From Zavarzinia sp. (GTDB lineage: Bacteria; Pseudomonadota; Alphaproteobacteria; Zavarziniales; Zavarziniaceae), in contig JAOZVS010000009.1 in the NCBI GenBank assembly GCA_025869435.1, positions 37,710 through 101,709 on the forward strand: a stretch of 64,000 bases of DNA, in the 5' to 3' direction. The notes beneath the pieces are model-generated. The model made no database searches and was not told the DNA's origin. It saw nothing but the letters and a program-made list of their open reading frames with translations. Position numbers and translations under genes: made by a program. This document shows, piece after piece, positions 28,090 through 35,945 of this stretch. The stretch's first letter is position 1, and every line of letters begins with the position of its first letter.

Positions 28090-28638
28090 ATGTCGGAACG
28101 TCAAGCGCCGGTCCTCGGCCATCTCGCCGCCAATCTGAAGCGCCTGCGCCAGCAGGCGGGCCTCAGTCAGGACGCGCTCGCGAAGGCTTCCGGGGTCAGC
28201 CGGCGCATGCTGGTGGCGATGGAATCCGGGGACAGCAACGTCAGCCTGTCCACCCTCGACCGCATCGCCGCCGCCCTTGGCGTGATGCTGCCGGACCTGA
28301 TCGTCGACCGGGAGGCGGCGGGCCATAGCCCCGTGCTCGCCTGGCAGGGCCGATCCGGCGACAGCCAGGCCCATCTGCTGCAATCGACCCCGGCGAGCCG
28401 GCTGGCCGAGCTGTGGCAATGGAGCCTCGCGCCCGGCGAGCGCTACCATTCCGCCGCCGCCCCGGGCGAATGGCGGGAGATGGTCTTCGTCCTCGACGGC
28501 ACGCTAACCATCGCCCTGCCCGGCGAGACGATCACGCTCGCCGCCGGGCAGTCCCACGCTTACCGCGCGGACGGCCCCTTCGACTTCGCGAACGAAGGCG
28601 ACGCGTCGCTGCGCTTCCTGCGCAATGTCATAATCTGA
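28090..28638 (+). CDS. XRE-family regulator with cupin sensor domain (182 aa)
   Basis: Residues 10-65 are a lambda-repressor-like HTH (NLKRLRQQAGLSQDALAKASGVSRRMLVAMESG). Residues 110-180 form a small cupin barrel (LAPGERYHSAA, GEWREMVFVLDGTLTIAL, LAAGQSHAYRADGP). Such fusions sense a small metabolite and often repress a neighbouring DMT or MFS exporter. It is divergent from the DMT gene. The direct repeats next to the start suggest autoregulation. I chose the ATG at 28090 as the start of homology. Confidence 0.9.
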   Translation: MSERQAPVLGHLAANLKRLRQQAGLSQDALAKASGVSRRMLVAMESGDSNVSLSTLDRIAAALGVMLPDLIVDREAAGHSPVLAWQGRSGDSQAHLLQSTPASRLAELWQWSLAPGERYHSAAAPGEWREMVFVLDGTLTIALPGETITLAAGQSHAYRADGPFDFANEGDASLRFLRNVII

Positions 28639-28642
28639 TAGA

Positions 28643-29410
28643 TCACATCAACAACTGGGCATCGTCGACGTTGACGATGGCGCCGGTCATGAAATCGGAG
28701 CGGGGGTCTAGCATCAGCGCGATGATGCCGTCCAGATCCTCGACCTTGCCGATGCGGCCGCGCGGGAAGCGGGCCATGAACTTCTGCCCGGGCTCCGAGC
28801 GGAAGAAATCGGCGTTGATCTCGGTCTCGATGTAACCGGGGCAGATCGCGTTCACATTGATGCCGTGGCGCGCCCATTCGATCGCCATGGCCTTGGTCAT
28901 CTGCACTACCGCCGCCTTGGAGATGCAATAGACCGAGAGTTTCGGCAGCACCCGCATCCCGGCGATGGAGGCGATGTTGACGATGCGGCCCCTGGCCTTC
29001 CGCTCGATGAAGCGCCGGCCCGCCGCCTGGGCGAGGAAATAGACCGCCTTCACATTGGTGTTCATGATCCAGTCGTAATTCTCGGCCGTTTCCTTCTCGA
29101 TGCTGCTGCCACCGCCGACGCCCGAATTGTTGACGAGGGCATAGAGCGGGCCGAGGGCCGCCTCGGCCGATTGCAGCGCCGGCTCGACCGCCGCAAGGTC
29201 GGTAACGTCGAGGGGAACGGCATGGGCCTTGATTCCCTCCGCCGCCAACTCCTCGACCAGGCTGGCCAGCCGCTCCACCCGGCGACCCGAGACGGAGACG
29301 GCGGCGCCCATGCGGCCGAGCACGAGGGCGAAACGCCGGCCGAAGCCCGAGGTCGCGCCGGTGATGAAGATGTGACGGCCGGCAAGCGGCAGCTGGGTGG
29401 TATCGGTCAT
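28643..29410 (-). CDS. Short-chain dehydrogenase/reductase (255 aa)
   Basis: Classical SDR. The cofactor motif is TGATSGFGRRFA, with SGRR suggesting NADP(H) preference. The structural NNSGVGG motif, the catalytic Ser in IVNIASIAG and the YCISK active-site Tyr/Lys follow. ICPGYIETEIN is typical of the substrate lid. The ATG at 29410 has GGGGAGAG upstream. It ends 4 bp after the convergent XRE-cupin gene. It is divergent from the esterase gene. The substrate is not evident. Confidence 0.92.
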   Translation of the reverse strand: MTDTTQLPLAGRHIFITGATSGFGRRFALVLGRMGAAVSVSGRRVERLASLVEELAAEGIKAHAVPLDVTDLAAVEPALQSAEAALGPLYALVNNSGVGGGSSIEKETAENYDWIMNTNVKAVYFLAQAAGRRFIERKARGRIVNIASIAGMRVLPKLSVYCISKAAVVQMTKAMAIEWARHGINVNAICPGYIETEINADFFRSEPGQKFMARFPRGRIGKVEDLDGIIALMLDPRSDFMTGAIVNVDDAQLLM

Positions 29411-29502
29411 GGCTCTCCCCTGTTTTTGCGTCTTGCCCGGCCTTTCAGCACGGGCAACCATGCCGCCCAACAACATAAATACAAAAGGGAGAGCAAGCGT
29501 TC

Positions 29503-30393
29503 ATGAGCATTCAGGAGATGGCCGCGATCCGGGCCGCCCTCGCCGCCACCGACCGGGCGAGCCTGTCCCTCGAGGATACCCGCGCGCTTTACGAGACGAT
29601 CGCGCCGCCGGTCGATCCCGACGACCGCACGGGTGTCGAATTGCTGGACATCGCCGGTTGCCCGGCCGAATTCGCCACGCCCGAGGGCGCGGCGGGCGAT
29701 GCCGCCCTTCTCTATCTCCATGGCGGCGGCTATTGCCTCGGCTCGCTGAACACCCACCGGCGCCTCGCCTGGAGCATCGCCAGGGCCGCCGGCATAACTT
29801 CGCTCGCGATCGATTACCGGTTGGCGCCGGAAGCGCCCTTCCCCGCCGCCGTTGATGATGCGCTCGCCGCCTACCGCCACCTGCTCGACAAGGGCTTCGC
29901 GCCGTCGCGCATCGTCGTAGCCGGTGATTCGGCGGGGGGCGGCCTCAGCCTCGCCCTGATGCTGGCGGCGCGGGACGCCGGCCTGCCGATGCCCGGCGCC
30001 GCCTTCCTGATCTCGCCCTGGGTCGACCTGTCGAACAGCCTGCCGACCATCGACACCAAGGCGGCGGAAGACCCGATGATCAGCAAGGCCCGACTCGATG
30101 GCTTCACCGGCGCCTATATGGGCGCGGGCGATGTCCGGCAGCCCCTGGCCTCGCCGCTGCACGGCGATCTGGCCGGCTTGCCGCCCGTCCTCATCCATGT
30201 CGGCGCCGCCGAATGCCTGCTCGACGACGCGGTGCTGGTCGCCGGGAGACTGGGGGCGGCCGGGGTCGACACACGGCTCGAAATCTGGCCGGATATGATC
30301 CACGTCTGGCATTTCTTCGCCCCCATGCTGAGCGAAGGGCGCGAGGCAATCGCCAGGGCCGGCGGCTGGATCGGGGAAAGGCTGCATCAATGA
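29503..30393 (+). CDS. HSL-family alpha/beta hydrolase (296 aa)
   Basis: Esterase/lipase of the hormone-sensitive-lipase family. The oxyanion motif is LYLHGGGYCLGS, followed by YRLAPEAPFPAAVDDALAAYR. The nucleophile elbow GDSAGGG, the acidic residue in ECLLDDA and the His in MIHVWHFF complete the triad. GGGAGAGC precedes the ATG. Its TGA overlaps the ATG of the DsbA-like gene, so the two form an operon. It probably hydrolyses short-chain esters. Confidence 0.93.
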   Translation: MSIQEMAAIRAALAATDRASLSLEDTRALYETIAPPVDPDDRTGVELLDIAGCPAEFATPEGAAGDAALLYLHGGGYCLGSLNTHRRLAWSIARAAGITSLAIDYRLAPEAPFPAAVDDALAAYRHLLDKGFAPSRIVVAGDSAGGGLSLALMLAARDAGLPMPGAAFLISPWVDLSNSLPTIDTKAAEDPMISKARLDGFTGAYMGAGDVRQPLASPLHGDLAGLPPVLIHVGAAECLLDDAVLVAGRLGAAGVDTRLEIWPDMIHVWHFFAPMLSEGREAIARAGGWIGERLHQ

Positions 30394-31046
30394 CGACGGA
30401 ACCCGTCACCATCGAGATCGTCTCGGACATGGTCTGTCCCTGGTGCTGGATCGGCAAGCGCCGGCTGGACAGCGCCCTCGAACAACTGCCCGACATCGCG
30501 GTGGAACGGGTCTGGCGCCCCTATATGCTGAACCCGGACATGCCCGCCGAGGGCATGGACCGGGATAGCTATCTCGCCGCCAAATTCGGCGCGGAGCGCC
30601 TGCCCCGCCTGCACGAACCCCTGGCCGAGATCGGCCGGCAGGAAGGCATCCCCTTCGATTTCCACGCCATCGCCAAGATGCCCTCCAGCCTCGACGCCCA
30701 TCGCCTCGCCCGCTGGGCGCGCAGCGCCGGGGTTCAGCCCGCGGTGATCGAGGACCTGTTCAGCCGCTATTTCGAGAAGGGGGAGGATATTTCCGATCCC
30801 GCCGTCCTGCTCGACGTCGCGGAACAGGCCGGCATGGATGCCGCCATCGTCGCCGAACTGCTGGCCGGCGATCAGGATAGCGACCTCGTCCGGCGCGAGG
30901 ACGACCTCGCCCGCCGCATCGGCGTGACCGGCGTGCCGACTTATGTCATCAACCAGAAATGGGCCGTTGTCGGCGCCCAGCCGGCCGAAAGCTGGCTGGA
31001 AATCCTGCGCAGGGTCGCGGCCGGCGAGGACCTGTCGGTGGGGTGA
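30390..31046 (+). CDS. DsbA/FrnE-family thioredoxin-fold oxidoreductase (218 aa)
   Basis: Cytoplasmic DsbA-like protein of the FrnE group. The active site is C16-P-W-C19 (DMVCPWCWIGKRRL), followed by RPYMLNPDMP and the helical insertion. The cis-Pro loop GVTGVPTYVIN is near residue 185. No signal peptide is present. FrnE proteins act in disulfide exchange or polyketide chemistry. It is coupled to the upstream esterase by ATGA overlap. Confidence 0.92.
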   Translation: MTTEPVTIEIVSDMVCPWCWIGKRRLDSALEQLPDIAVERVWRPYMLNPDMPAEGMDRDSYLAAKFGAERLPRLHEPLAEIGRQEGIPFDFHAIAKMPSSLDAHRLARWARSAGVQPAVIEDLFSRYFEKGEDISDPAVLLDVAEQAGMDAAIVAELLAGDQDSDLVRREDDLARRIGVTGVPTYVINQKWAVVGAQPAESWLEILRRVAAGEDLSVG

Positions 31047-31057
31047 AGGCCCGCATC

Positions 31058-31570
31058 TTATCCGAAGGCGGCGATCACCGTTTCGATGGGCAGGAACAGG
31101 GTACGGCTGTCAGCGGGATATTCGATGAACTCGGCACAGGAGAGGTAGAAACGCTTGGCGTTCTCATCCTTGGCCTGTACCAGAACAGCGGCGATGCCGA
31201 TGCTGCGCGACGCGGCCGCGATGCGGCGCAGGGCATCCGACAGCAAGTCCGCGCCAAGTCCCCGCCCCGCATATGCGCGGCTGACCGCCAGCCGCCCAAT
31301 CACCGATACCGGCACGGTATCCGGCGCATTGCGTCTCAGCCTGCCCGGCGCGTCGGCTCGCAACACCGCCCCTGCGGAAAGGCAATAATAGGCTGCAACT
31401 CGGTTAAAATCGCAGACGACATAGGTGCGGGAAAACCGACTTTCATTCTTGAGCGCGCGTGATCTCAACCAGTCATTGAGAGCTACCACGCCGCAATCGA
31501 AATCGGCTGGATCATGACTAGCGGTCAGTGCCGTCGGTGCCGACAATGAAGGCAGGACGCGGTCCCTCAC
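31058..31570 (-). CDS. GNAT toxin of the TacT/AtaT type (170 aa)
   Basis: Acetyltransferase toxins of this group acetylate aminoacyl-tRNA and stop translation. The start region LTASHDPADFDCGVVALNDWL, YVVCDFNRVAAYYCLSAG, the motif A block VIGRLAVSRAYAGRGLGADLL and AKRFYLSCAEF match the family. GTG 31570 overlaps the antitoxin's TGA (GTGA), the usual arrangement. A GTG three codons earlier is also possible. The acetyl-CoA loop RGLGAD is intact, so the toxin is probably functional. Confidence 0.88.
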   Translation of the reverse strand: MRDRVLPSLSAPTALTASHDPADFDCGVVALNDWLRSRALKNESRFSRTYVVCDFNRVAAYYCLSAGAVLRADAPGRLRRNAPDTVPVSVIGRLAVSRAYAGRGLGADLLSDALRRIAAASRSIGIAAVLVQAKDENAKRFYLSCAEFIEYPADSRTLFLPIETVIAAFG

Positions 31571-31875
31571 CTTTCCCACGCCGGGACCCGGCGCAACAGG
31601 GCGGTCAGCCTGGGTCCGGGGACAGGGGGATTATCGATCGCCCGGGTAAAGGCATCGAAATGCTCGGGATCCAGCTCGAACAAGCGCTGATCGAGCAGAA
31701 CATCGATCGCGACAGCACGCGCGCTGTCGATCATGAACTCGGTCCGCGTCTTGCCCAGCATCGCCGCCGCCTCATCGATCAGCTGGCGTGTTCGCCCGTC
31801 AATGCGCAGGTTGATGCTGCCCTTGACTTCAGCAGCCGGCACTTTCTCGGAAGATATTTTAGCCTTGTACATCAT
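31567..31875 (-). CDS. DUF1778 antitoxin, TacA-like (102 aa)
   Basis: The N-terminal ribbon-helix-helix segment KGSINLRIDGRTRQLIDEAAAMLGKTRTEFMIDSARAVA is typical of DUF1778 antitoxins, which bind their own promoter. The C-terminal tail (FTRAIDNPPVPGPRLTALLRR) is the toxin-neutralising part in studied homologues. Two adjacent ATGs (31875, 31872) can start it. A TTGACA box (31902-31907, minus strand) lies about 27 nt upstream. Overlap with the toxin gene ensures antitoxin-first translation. Confidence 0.88.
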   Translation of the reverse strand: MMYKAKISSEKVPAAEVKGSINLRIDGRTRQLIDEAAAMLGKTRTEFMIDSARAVAIDVLLDQRLFELDPEHFDAFTRAIDNPPVPGPRLTALLRRVPAWER

Positions 31876-31945
31876 CTTAGCTTGGGCCTGCGTATCCACA
31901 TTGTCAATACAGACCCTGCCCGTCACAGCGGCGTAGAAGCCAAGA

Positions 31946-31975
31946 AAAAACCCCGCCGGTGACCGGCGGGGTTTC
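31946..31975 (-). terminator. Rho-independent terminator after the aldehyde dehydrogenase
   Basis: AACCCCGCCGG and CCGGCGGGGTT form an 11-bp perfect stem with a 3-nt loop. On the minus strand it is followed by TTTTTTCTT. It lies 24 bp past the aldehyde dehydrogenase stop and before the antitoxin promoter. Confidence 0.88.
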
Positions 31976-31998
31976 ACGTATCGGACGGGCCCCGGCGC

Positions 31999-33426
31999 TT
32001 ATTCGCCGTAGCCGACGATGCCCTTGATCTCGAGGAAATCGTGGATGCCCCAGTCGGCGTATTCACGGCCGTTGCCCGACTGCTTGAAGCCGCCGAAGGG
32101 CGCCTGGGTGTCCCAGTCGGGATAATTGAGGTTGACGGTGCCGGCGCGCAGCTCGCGGGCGACCGCGCGGGCATGGTCGAGGTTGGTCGAGGCGATATAG
32201 GCGGCAAGGCCATAGACCGTGTCGTTCGCCTTCTCGATCGCCTCGGCTTCGGTCTCGTAGGGCAGGATCGAGAGCACCGGGCCGAAGATCTCCTCGCGGG
32301 AGATGGTCATCTCGTGCTGCACATTGCCGAAGATCGTCGGCTTCACGTAATAGCCGCGGTTCAGCCCGTCCGGCCGGCCGAGGCCGCCGGTGACCAGGGT
32401 CGCGCCCTCGTCGATGCCGGACTGGATCAGGCGCTGCACCTTGTCGAACTGGATCTGCGAGACCAGCGGGCCCAGCACCGTGTCTTCCGCCAGCGGATCG
32501 CCGACCTTGTGGGTCTCGGCGGCGGCCCTGGCGATTTCAAGCGCTTCGGCATGGCGGTCGGCCGGCACGAACATGCGGGTCGGCGCGTCGCAGGACTGGC
32601 CCGAATTGCCGAAACAGCCGCCGACACCGGCGGTCACCGCTGCTTCGAGATCCGCGTCCGGCAGGATGATATTGGGCGACTTGCCGCCCAATTCCTGCGC
32701 CACGCGCTTCACCGTATCCGCCGCCGACTTGGCGACGATGATGCCGGCCCTCGTCGAGCCGGTGAAGGAGACCATGTCGATGCCGGGGTGGGAGGCGATG
32801 ACCTGGCCGACATCCGGCCCGGTGCCGTTCACGAGGTTGAACACGCCCGCAGGGATGCCCGCCGCGTGCATGATCTCGGCGAAGACGATGCCCGAGATCG
32901 GCGCGATTTCCGACGGCTTAAGCACCATGGTGCAGCCCGCCGCGATGGCCGGCGCGACCTTGCAGACGATCTGGTTCAGCGGCCAGTTCCACGGCGTGAT
33001 CAGGCCGACGACGCCGATCGGCTCCATCACGATGCGGGTCGAGCCCCGGGGATATTCGAAGGTGAAGTCTTCCATCGCCTTGATGGTGGCTTCCATGTGG
33101 ACCTGACCGGCCCAGGCCTGCGCCCCGCGCGCGAAGGACAGGGGCGCGCCCATCTCCTGGGTCACCGCCTGGGCGATATCCTCGTAACGCTCGTTATAGA
33201 TCTCGAGGATGCGCTTCAGCATCGCCAGGCGTTCCGCCTTCGGCGTCTTGGCGAAACCCGGGAAGGCGGCGCGGGCGGCGGCGACGGCGCGGTCGACATC
33301 GGCGGCGGTACCGACCGATATCTTCGTATAGGCCTCTTCCGTCGCCGGATTGATGACGTCGAGCGTCGCCGGCACCAGCGGGTCCACGAAGGCCCCATCG
33401 ATATAGAATTTCAGATGATTGGACAT
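31999..33426 (-). CDS. NAD(P)-dependent aldehyde dehydrogenase (475 aa)
   Basis: Class 1/2-type ALDH that oxidises aldehydes to acids. The cofactor region holds TPWNWPLNQIVCKVAPAIAAG, the general base lies in AQELGGKSPNIIL, and the nucleophile is the Cys in FGNSGQSCDAPTRM, near residue 280. EEIFGPVLSILPY and FGGFKQSGNGREYADWG are further signatures. The ATG at 33426 has GAGGGGAAC before it. The substrate is not evident. It appears to be a single-gene unit with a terminator. Confidence 0.95.
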   Translation of the reverse strand: MSNHLKFYIDGAFVDPLVPATLDVINPATEEAYTKISVGTAADVDRAVAAARAAFPGFAKTPKAERLAMLKRILEIYNERYEDIAQAVTQEMGAPLSFARGAQAWAGQVHMEATIKAMEDFTFEYPRGSTRIVMEPIGVVGLITPWNWPLNQIVCKVAPAIAAGCTMVLKPSEIAPISGIVFAEIMHAAGIPAGVFNLVNGTGPDVGQVIASHPGIDMVSFTGSTRAGIIVAKSAADTVKRVAQELGGKSPNIILPDADLEAAVTAGVGGCFGNSGQSCDAPTRMFVPADRHAEALEIARAAAETHKVGDPLAEDTVLGPLVSQIQFDKVQRLIQSGIDEGATLVTGGLGRPDGLNRGYYVKPTIFGNVQHEMTISREEIFGPVLSILPYETEAEAIEKANDTVYGLAAYIASTNLDHARAVARELRAGTVNLNYPDWDTQAPFGGFKQSGNGREYADWGIHDFLEIKGIVGYGE

Positions 33427-33539
33427 CGGGTTCCCCTCACGGCGCTGGGCAGGACGCAAACTCTAGCCCGATTCGGGCACAAGCCAAGCCATGTCCGCCA
33501 CGATCCTCTTTCGGGGATGATCACGCAAAGCCCGCGCCT

Positions 33540-33555
33540 TCAAACCTTGGTTTGA
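33540..33555. promoter_or_regulatory. 7-bp inverted repeat upstream of the aldehyde dehydrogenase
   Basis: TCAAACC-TT-GGTTTGA lies 114 nt upstream of the aldehyde dehydrogenase start and 28 bp after the stop of the GNAT gene. No T-tract follows, so an operator is as likely as a weak terminator. Confidence 0.3.
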
Positions 33556-33582
33556 TGGCGGCTCAACCGATGTGGCGACAGG

Positions 33583-34104
33583 TCAGGCGACGCCGCGCGC
33601 GCGCTCTTCCGCGGGCAGCCATTTCCCGATCATGCCCGAGAGATTGTCGACCGCGCCAGGCACCAGGGCCCGGGCGAGGAAACGCTTGCGGTCGACCCAG
33701 CCGGGCAGCTCCAGCCGGTCGCAAGGCTCGCGCCGGAAGCCGAATTTGACGTAATAGTCGAAATCGCCGACCAGGATCACGATCCGGTGGCCCTTGCGCT
33801 GGGCCTCGGCGAGGCCGTGCCACATCAGGGCGGCGCCGATCCCCTCGGCGCGCCGCCGGGGATCGACCGCCAGGGGGCCGAGCAGGATCGCCTCGACATG
33901 ACCGCCGATCAGGATCGGCCAGAAGCGAAGCGAGCCGACCAGCTTGCTGTGGTCATAGGCGACGAAGCAAAGCTCGGGCACCGGCGGCACGCCGTCCCTG
34001 AACTTGTAGACCGTCTTCGAAAAGCGCTCGGGCCCGAACGCGGTATCGATCAGGGCTTCGATGGCGGGGCCGTCTTCCGGCCGTTCCTGCATGAGGGTGG
34101 TCAT
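33583..34104 (-). CDS. GNAT-family N-acetyltransferase, YhbS-like (173 aa)
   Basis: The fold signature is AILLGPLAVDPRRRAEGIGAALMWHGLAEAQRKGHRIVILVGDFDYYVKFGF, with the acetyl-CoA loop RRAEGIG. This matches YhbS-type acetyltransferases. The N-terminus begins MTTLMQERPEDGPAIEALIDTAFGPERFSKT. The acceptor is unknown. A short Arg-rich ORF with a strong Shine-Dalgarno lies 78 nt upstream on the same strand and might act as its leader. Confidence 0.88.
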   Translation of the reverse strand: MTTLMQERPEDGPAIEALIDTAFGPERFSKTVYKFRDGVPPVPELCFVAYDHSKLVGSLRFWPILIGGHVEAILLGPLAVDPRRRAEGIGAALMWHGLAEAQRKGHRIVILVGDFDYYVKFGFRREPCDRLELPGWVDRKRFLARALVPGAVDNLSGMIGKWLPAEERARGVA

Positions 34105-34182
34105 TGTGCTGCGCTGCCAGGACTGGGGCGGTAGGCCGCCCGGAACTCACGTCATTCCACGCCGGGGAGCCAGCGCGGATAC

Positions 34183-34302
34183 CTAGCGCCGGCGCGAAGC
34201 CAGGGCGAGGACCTGACCACGGGCGCGCGGGCGCGAGCCTGCAGGCCGGGGCATGGCCCCGGGCAGGCACGGGCTTCGTCGTCGCAGCTGGATCGTCGTC
34301 AT
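34183..34302 (-). CDS. Possible 39-residue Arg-rich small ORF / leader peptide
   Basis: An ATG at 34302 is preceded by TTAGGAGTGATTC, the best-spaced Shine-Dalgarno in this region. It opens 39 codons (MTTIQLRRRSPCLPGAMPRP...) to TAG at 34183. The product is about one quarter arginine and has no recognised homologue. Its ATG is 198 nt before the GNAT start on the same strand. It could be a leader peptide, a small basic protein or chance. Confidence 0.35.
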   Translation of the reverse strand: MTTIQLRRRSPCLPGAMPRPAGSRPRARGQVLALASRRR

Positions 34303-34487
34303 GAATCACTCCTAACACAATCAGGGCGCGGACCCAAACATCGTTCCGCGCCCCGAACCTCGGGTCCATGGGCGTTGCAGAACGGCAACTGTCCGACAGG
34401 TGTTGCTCCCGATCACGGCATGGGCGAGAATTTCGCCCCCGGATTGAAGGCAACAAACAAAAGATGGATCCGGCAAGGGGGCTGCAG
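34303..34487. other. Non-coding part of the 383-bp GNAT-amidase gap, with alternative hairpins
   Basis: GGGCGCGGA (34324-34332) pairs with TCCGCGCCC (34345-34353). GACCC (34331-34335) can instead pair with GGGTC (34362-34366), so the two stems exclude each other. No T-tract follows. The remainder up to the amidase start contains no recognisable gene. An ATG at 34464 is an alternative amidase start. Confidence 0.3.
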
Positions 34488-35921
34488 ATGATCGGTATCG
34501 ATGATTACACGGCAAGGGATGCGCTCGGGCTGGCGGAACTTGTGTCGCGGGGCGAAACCACGCCGGACGAATTGCTGGATCACGCGCTGGCCCTGGTGGC
34601 GCGGCGCAATCCCGCCATCAATGCCGTCATCGCGCTGAACGAGGCGGACGCGCGGCGCCAGATCGACCGGGGCCTGCCGCGCGGCCCCTTCACCGGCGTT
34701 CCGATGCTGATCAAGGACCTGAACGCCCATATCACGGGCTGGCCCCTGACCAACGGCAGCCGCCTGTTCGAAGGCTTCGTCTGCGATCACGACAGTGTCC
34801 TGATCGAGCGCTATCGCCGGGCCGGTTTCGTCCTGTTCGGACGCACCACCTCGCCCGAATTCGGTCTGACCTCGACCACCGAAAACGTGCTGGACGGCAA
34901 GACCCGCAATCCCTTCGACCTGACGCGGACCTCGGGCGGCTCCTCGGGCGGGGCTTCGGCGGCGGTCGCGGCCGGCATTGTCCCCCTCGCCCATGCCTCG
35001 GACGGCGGCGGCTCGATCCGTATTCCCGCCGCCTGCTGCGGTCTGTTCGGCCTGAAACCCAGCCGCGGACGCATCAGCATGGCCCCGGACGCGGGCGAAG
35101 GCTGGGGCGGCATGTCGACGGTCCATGCGGTCAGCCGCAGCGTCCGGGACTCGGCGGCGCTTCTCGACGCGACCGATGCCCCGGTGCCGGGCGACCCCTA
35201 TGTGGCGCCGACCTCGCGGCGACCGTCGCTTTATGAAATCGGCGTGCCCGTGGGCCGTCTGCGCATCGCCCTGTGCCTGCGGGCGATGAATCCGACCGAA
35301 CTGGGCGCCCCGGCGCTCGATGCCATCGCCCACATGAAGGCGGTGCTCGCCGATCTCGGCCATGAAGTCATCGAAGTCGGCAGCCTGCCGGTGGACGGGC
35401 CGGCGCTCAGCATCGCCCAGCAGGGCGTGATCGCGGCCAATGTCGCCCGTGTCATCGATCTGCGGCGGAAAGCCATGGGCCGTGATGATGTTCCGGTCGA
35501 AACCGTGACCGCCTTCCTCGCCGAAGGGGGCCGCAGCCTGCCGGTCACGGCCTATCTAGACGGCATCGCGGCCGTCCACCAGGCCGGGCGCCAGATGGCC
35601 GACTTCCTCGACGCCGGGCGCTTCGACCTGCTGTTGACGCCGTTGCTGCCCGACAGCCCGCCGGAGATCGGCGTGCTCTCGCTCAGCCCGGCCGATATCG
35701 GCGACTATGCGGCGGCCATCGCGCGCTACACCGCCTATACCGGGCTGCAGAACATGACGGGCCAGCCGGCCATGTCGATCCCGGTCGGGCGCGATGCCCT
35801 TGGCCTGCCCCGGGCGGTCCAGTTCGCCGGACGCCTGGGCGATGAAAGCCTGCTGATCCGCCTCGCCGCCCAGATCGAGAAGATCGCGCCCTGGAGCGAC
35901 CTTCGTCCGGCCCTCAACTGA
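34488..35921 (+). CDS. Amidase-signature family amidohydrolase (477 aa)
   Basis: Ser-cisSer-Lys amidase. The catalytic Lys is in GVPMLIKDLN near residue 75. The glycine/serine signature RTSGGSSGGASAAVAAG near 150 and DGGGSIRIPAACCGLFGLKPSRGR carry the cis-Ser and the nucleophile. GQPAMSIPVG near the end is typical. I chose the ATG at 34488, which has AAGGGGG 6 nt upstream. ATG 34464 is also in frame. Such enzymes hydrolyse amides, including 6-aminohexanoate oligomers and aryl amides. The substrate here is unknown. Confidence 0.92.
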   Translation: MIGIDDYTARDALGLAELVSRGETTPDELLDHALALVARRNPAINAVIALNEADARRQIDRGLPRGPFTGVPMLIKDLNAHITGWPLTNGSRLFEGFVCDHDSVLIERYRRAGFVLFGRTTSPEFGLTSTTENVLDGKTRNPFDLTRTSGGSSGGASAAVAAGIVPLAHASDGGGSIRIPAACCGLFGLKPSRGRISMAPDAGEGWGGMSTVHAVSRSVRDSAALLDATDAPVPGDPYVAPTSRRPSLYEIGVPVGRLRIALCLRAMNPTELGAPALDAIAHMKAVLADLGHEVIEVGSLPVDGPALSIAQQGVIAANVARVIDLRRKAMGRDDVPVETVTAFLAEGGRSLPVTAYLDGIAAVHQAGRQMADFLDAGRFDLLLTPLLPDSPPEIGVLSLSPADIGDYAAAIARYTAYTGLQNMTGQPAMSIPVGRDALGLPRAVQFAGRLGDESLLIRLAAQIEKIAPWSDLRPALN

Positions 35922-35945
35922 AGCCCGGCAGGCGCGGGGGCGGTC

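Noticed and set aside
34105..34182. A half REP-like element (GTCATTCCACGCCGGGGAG near 34151)
   Set aside because: It lacks the paired GCCGG arm and does not fold like units A to C.
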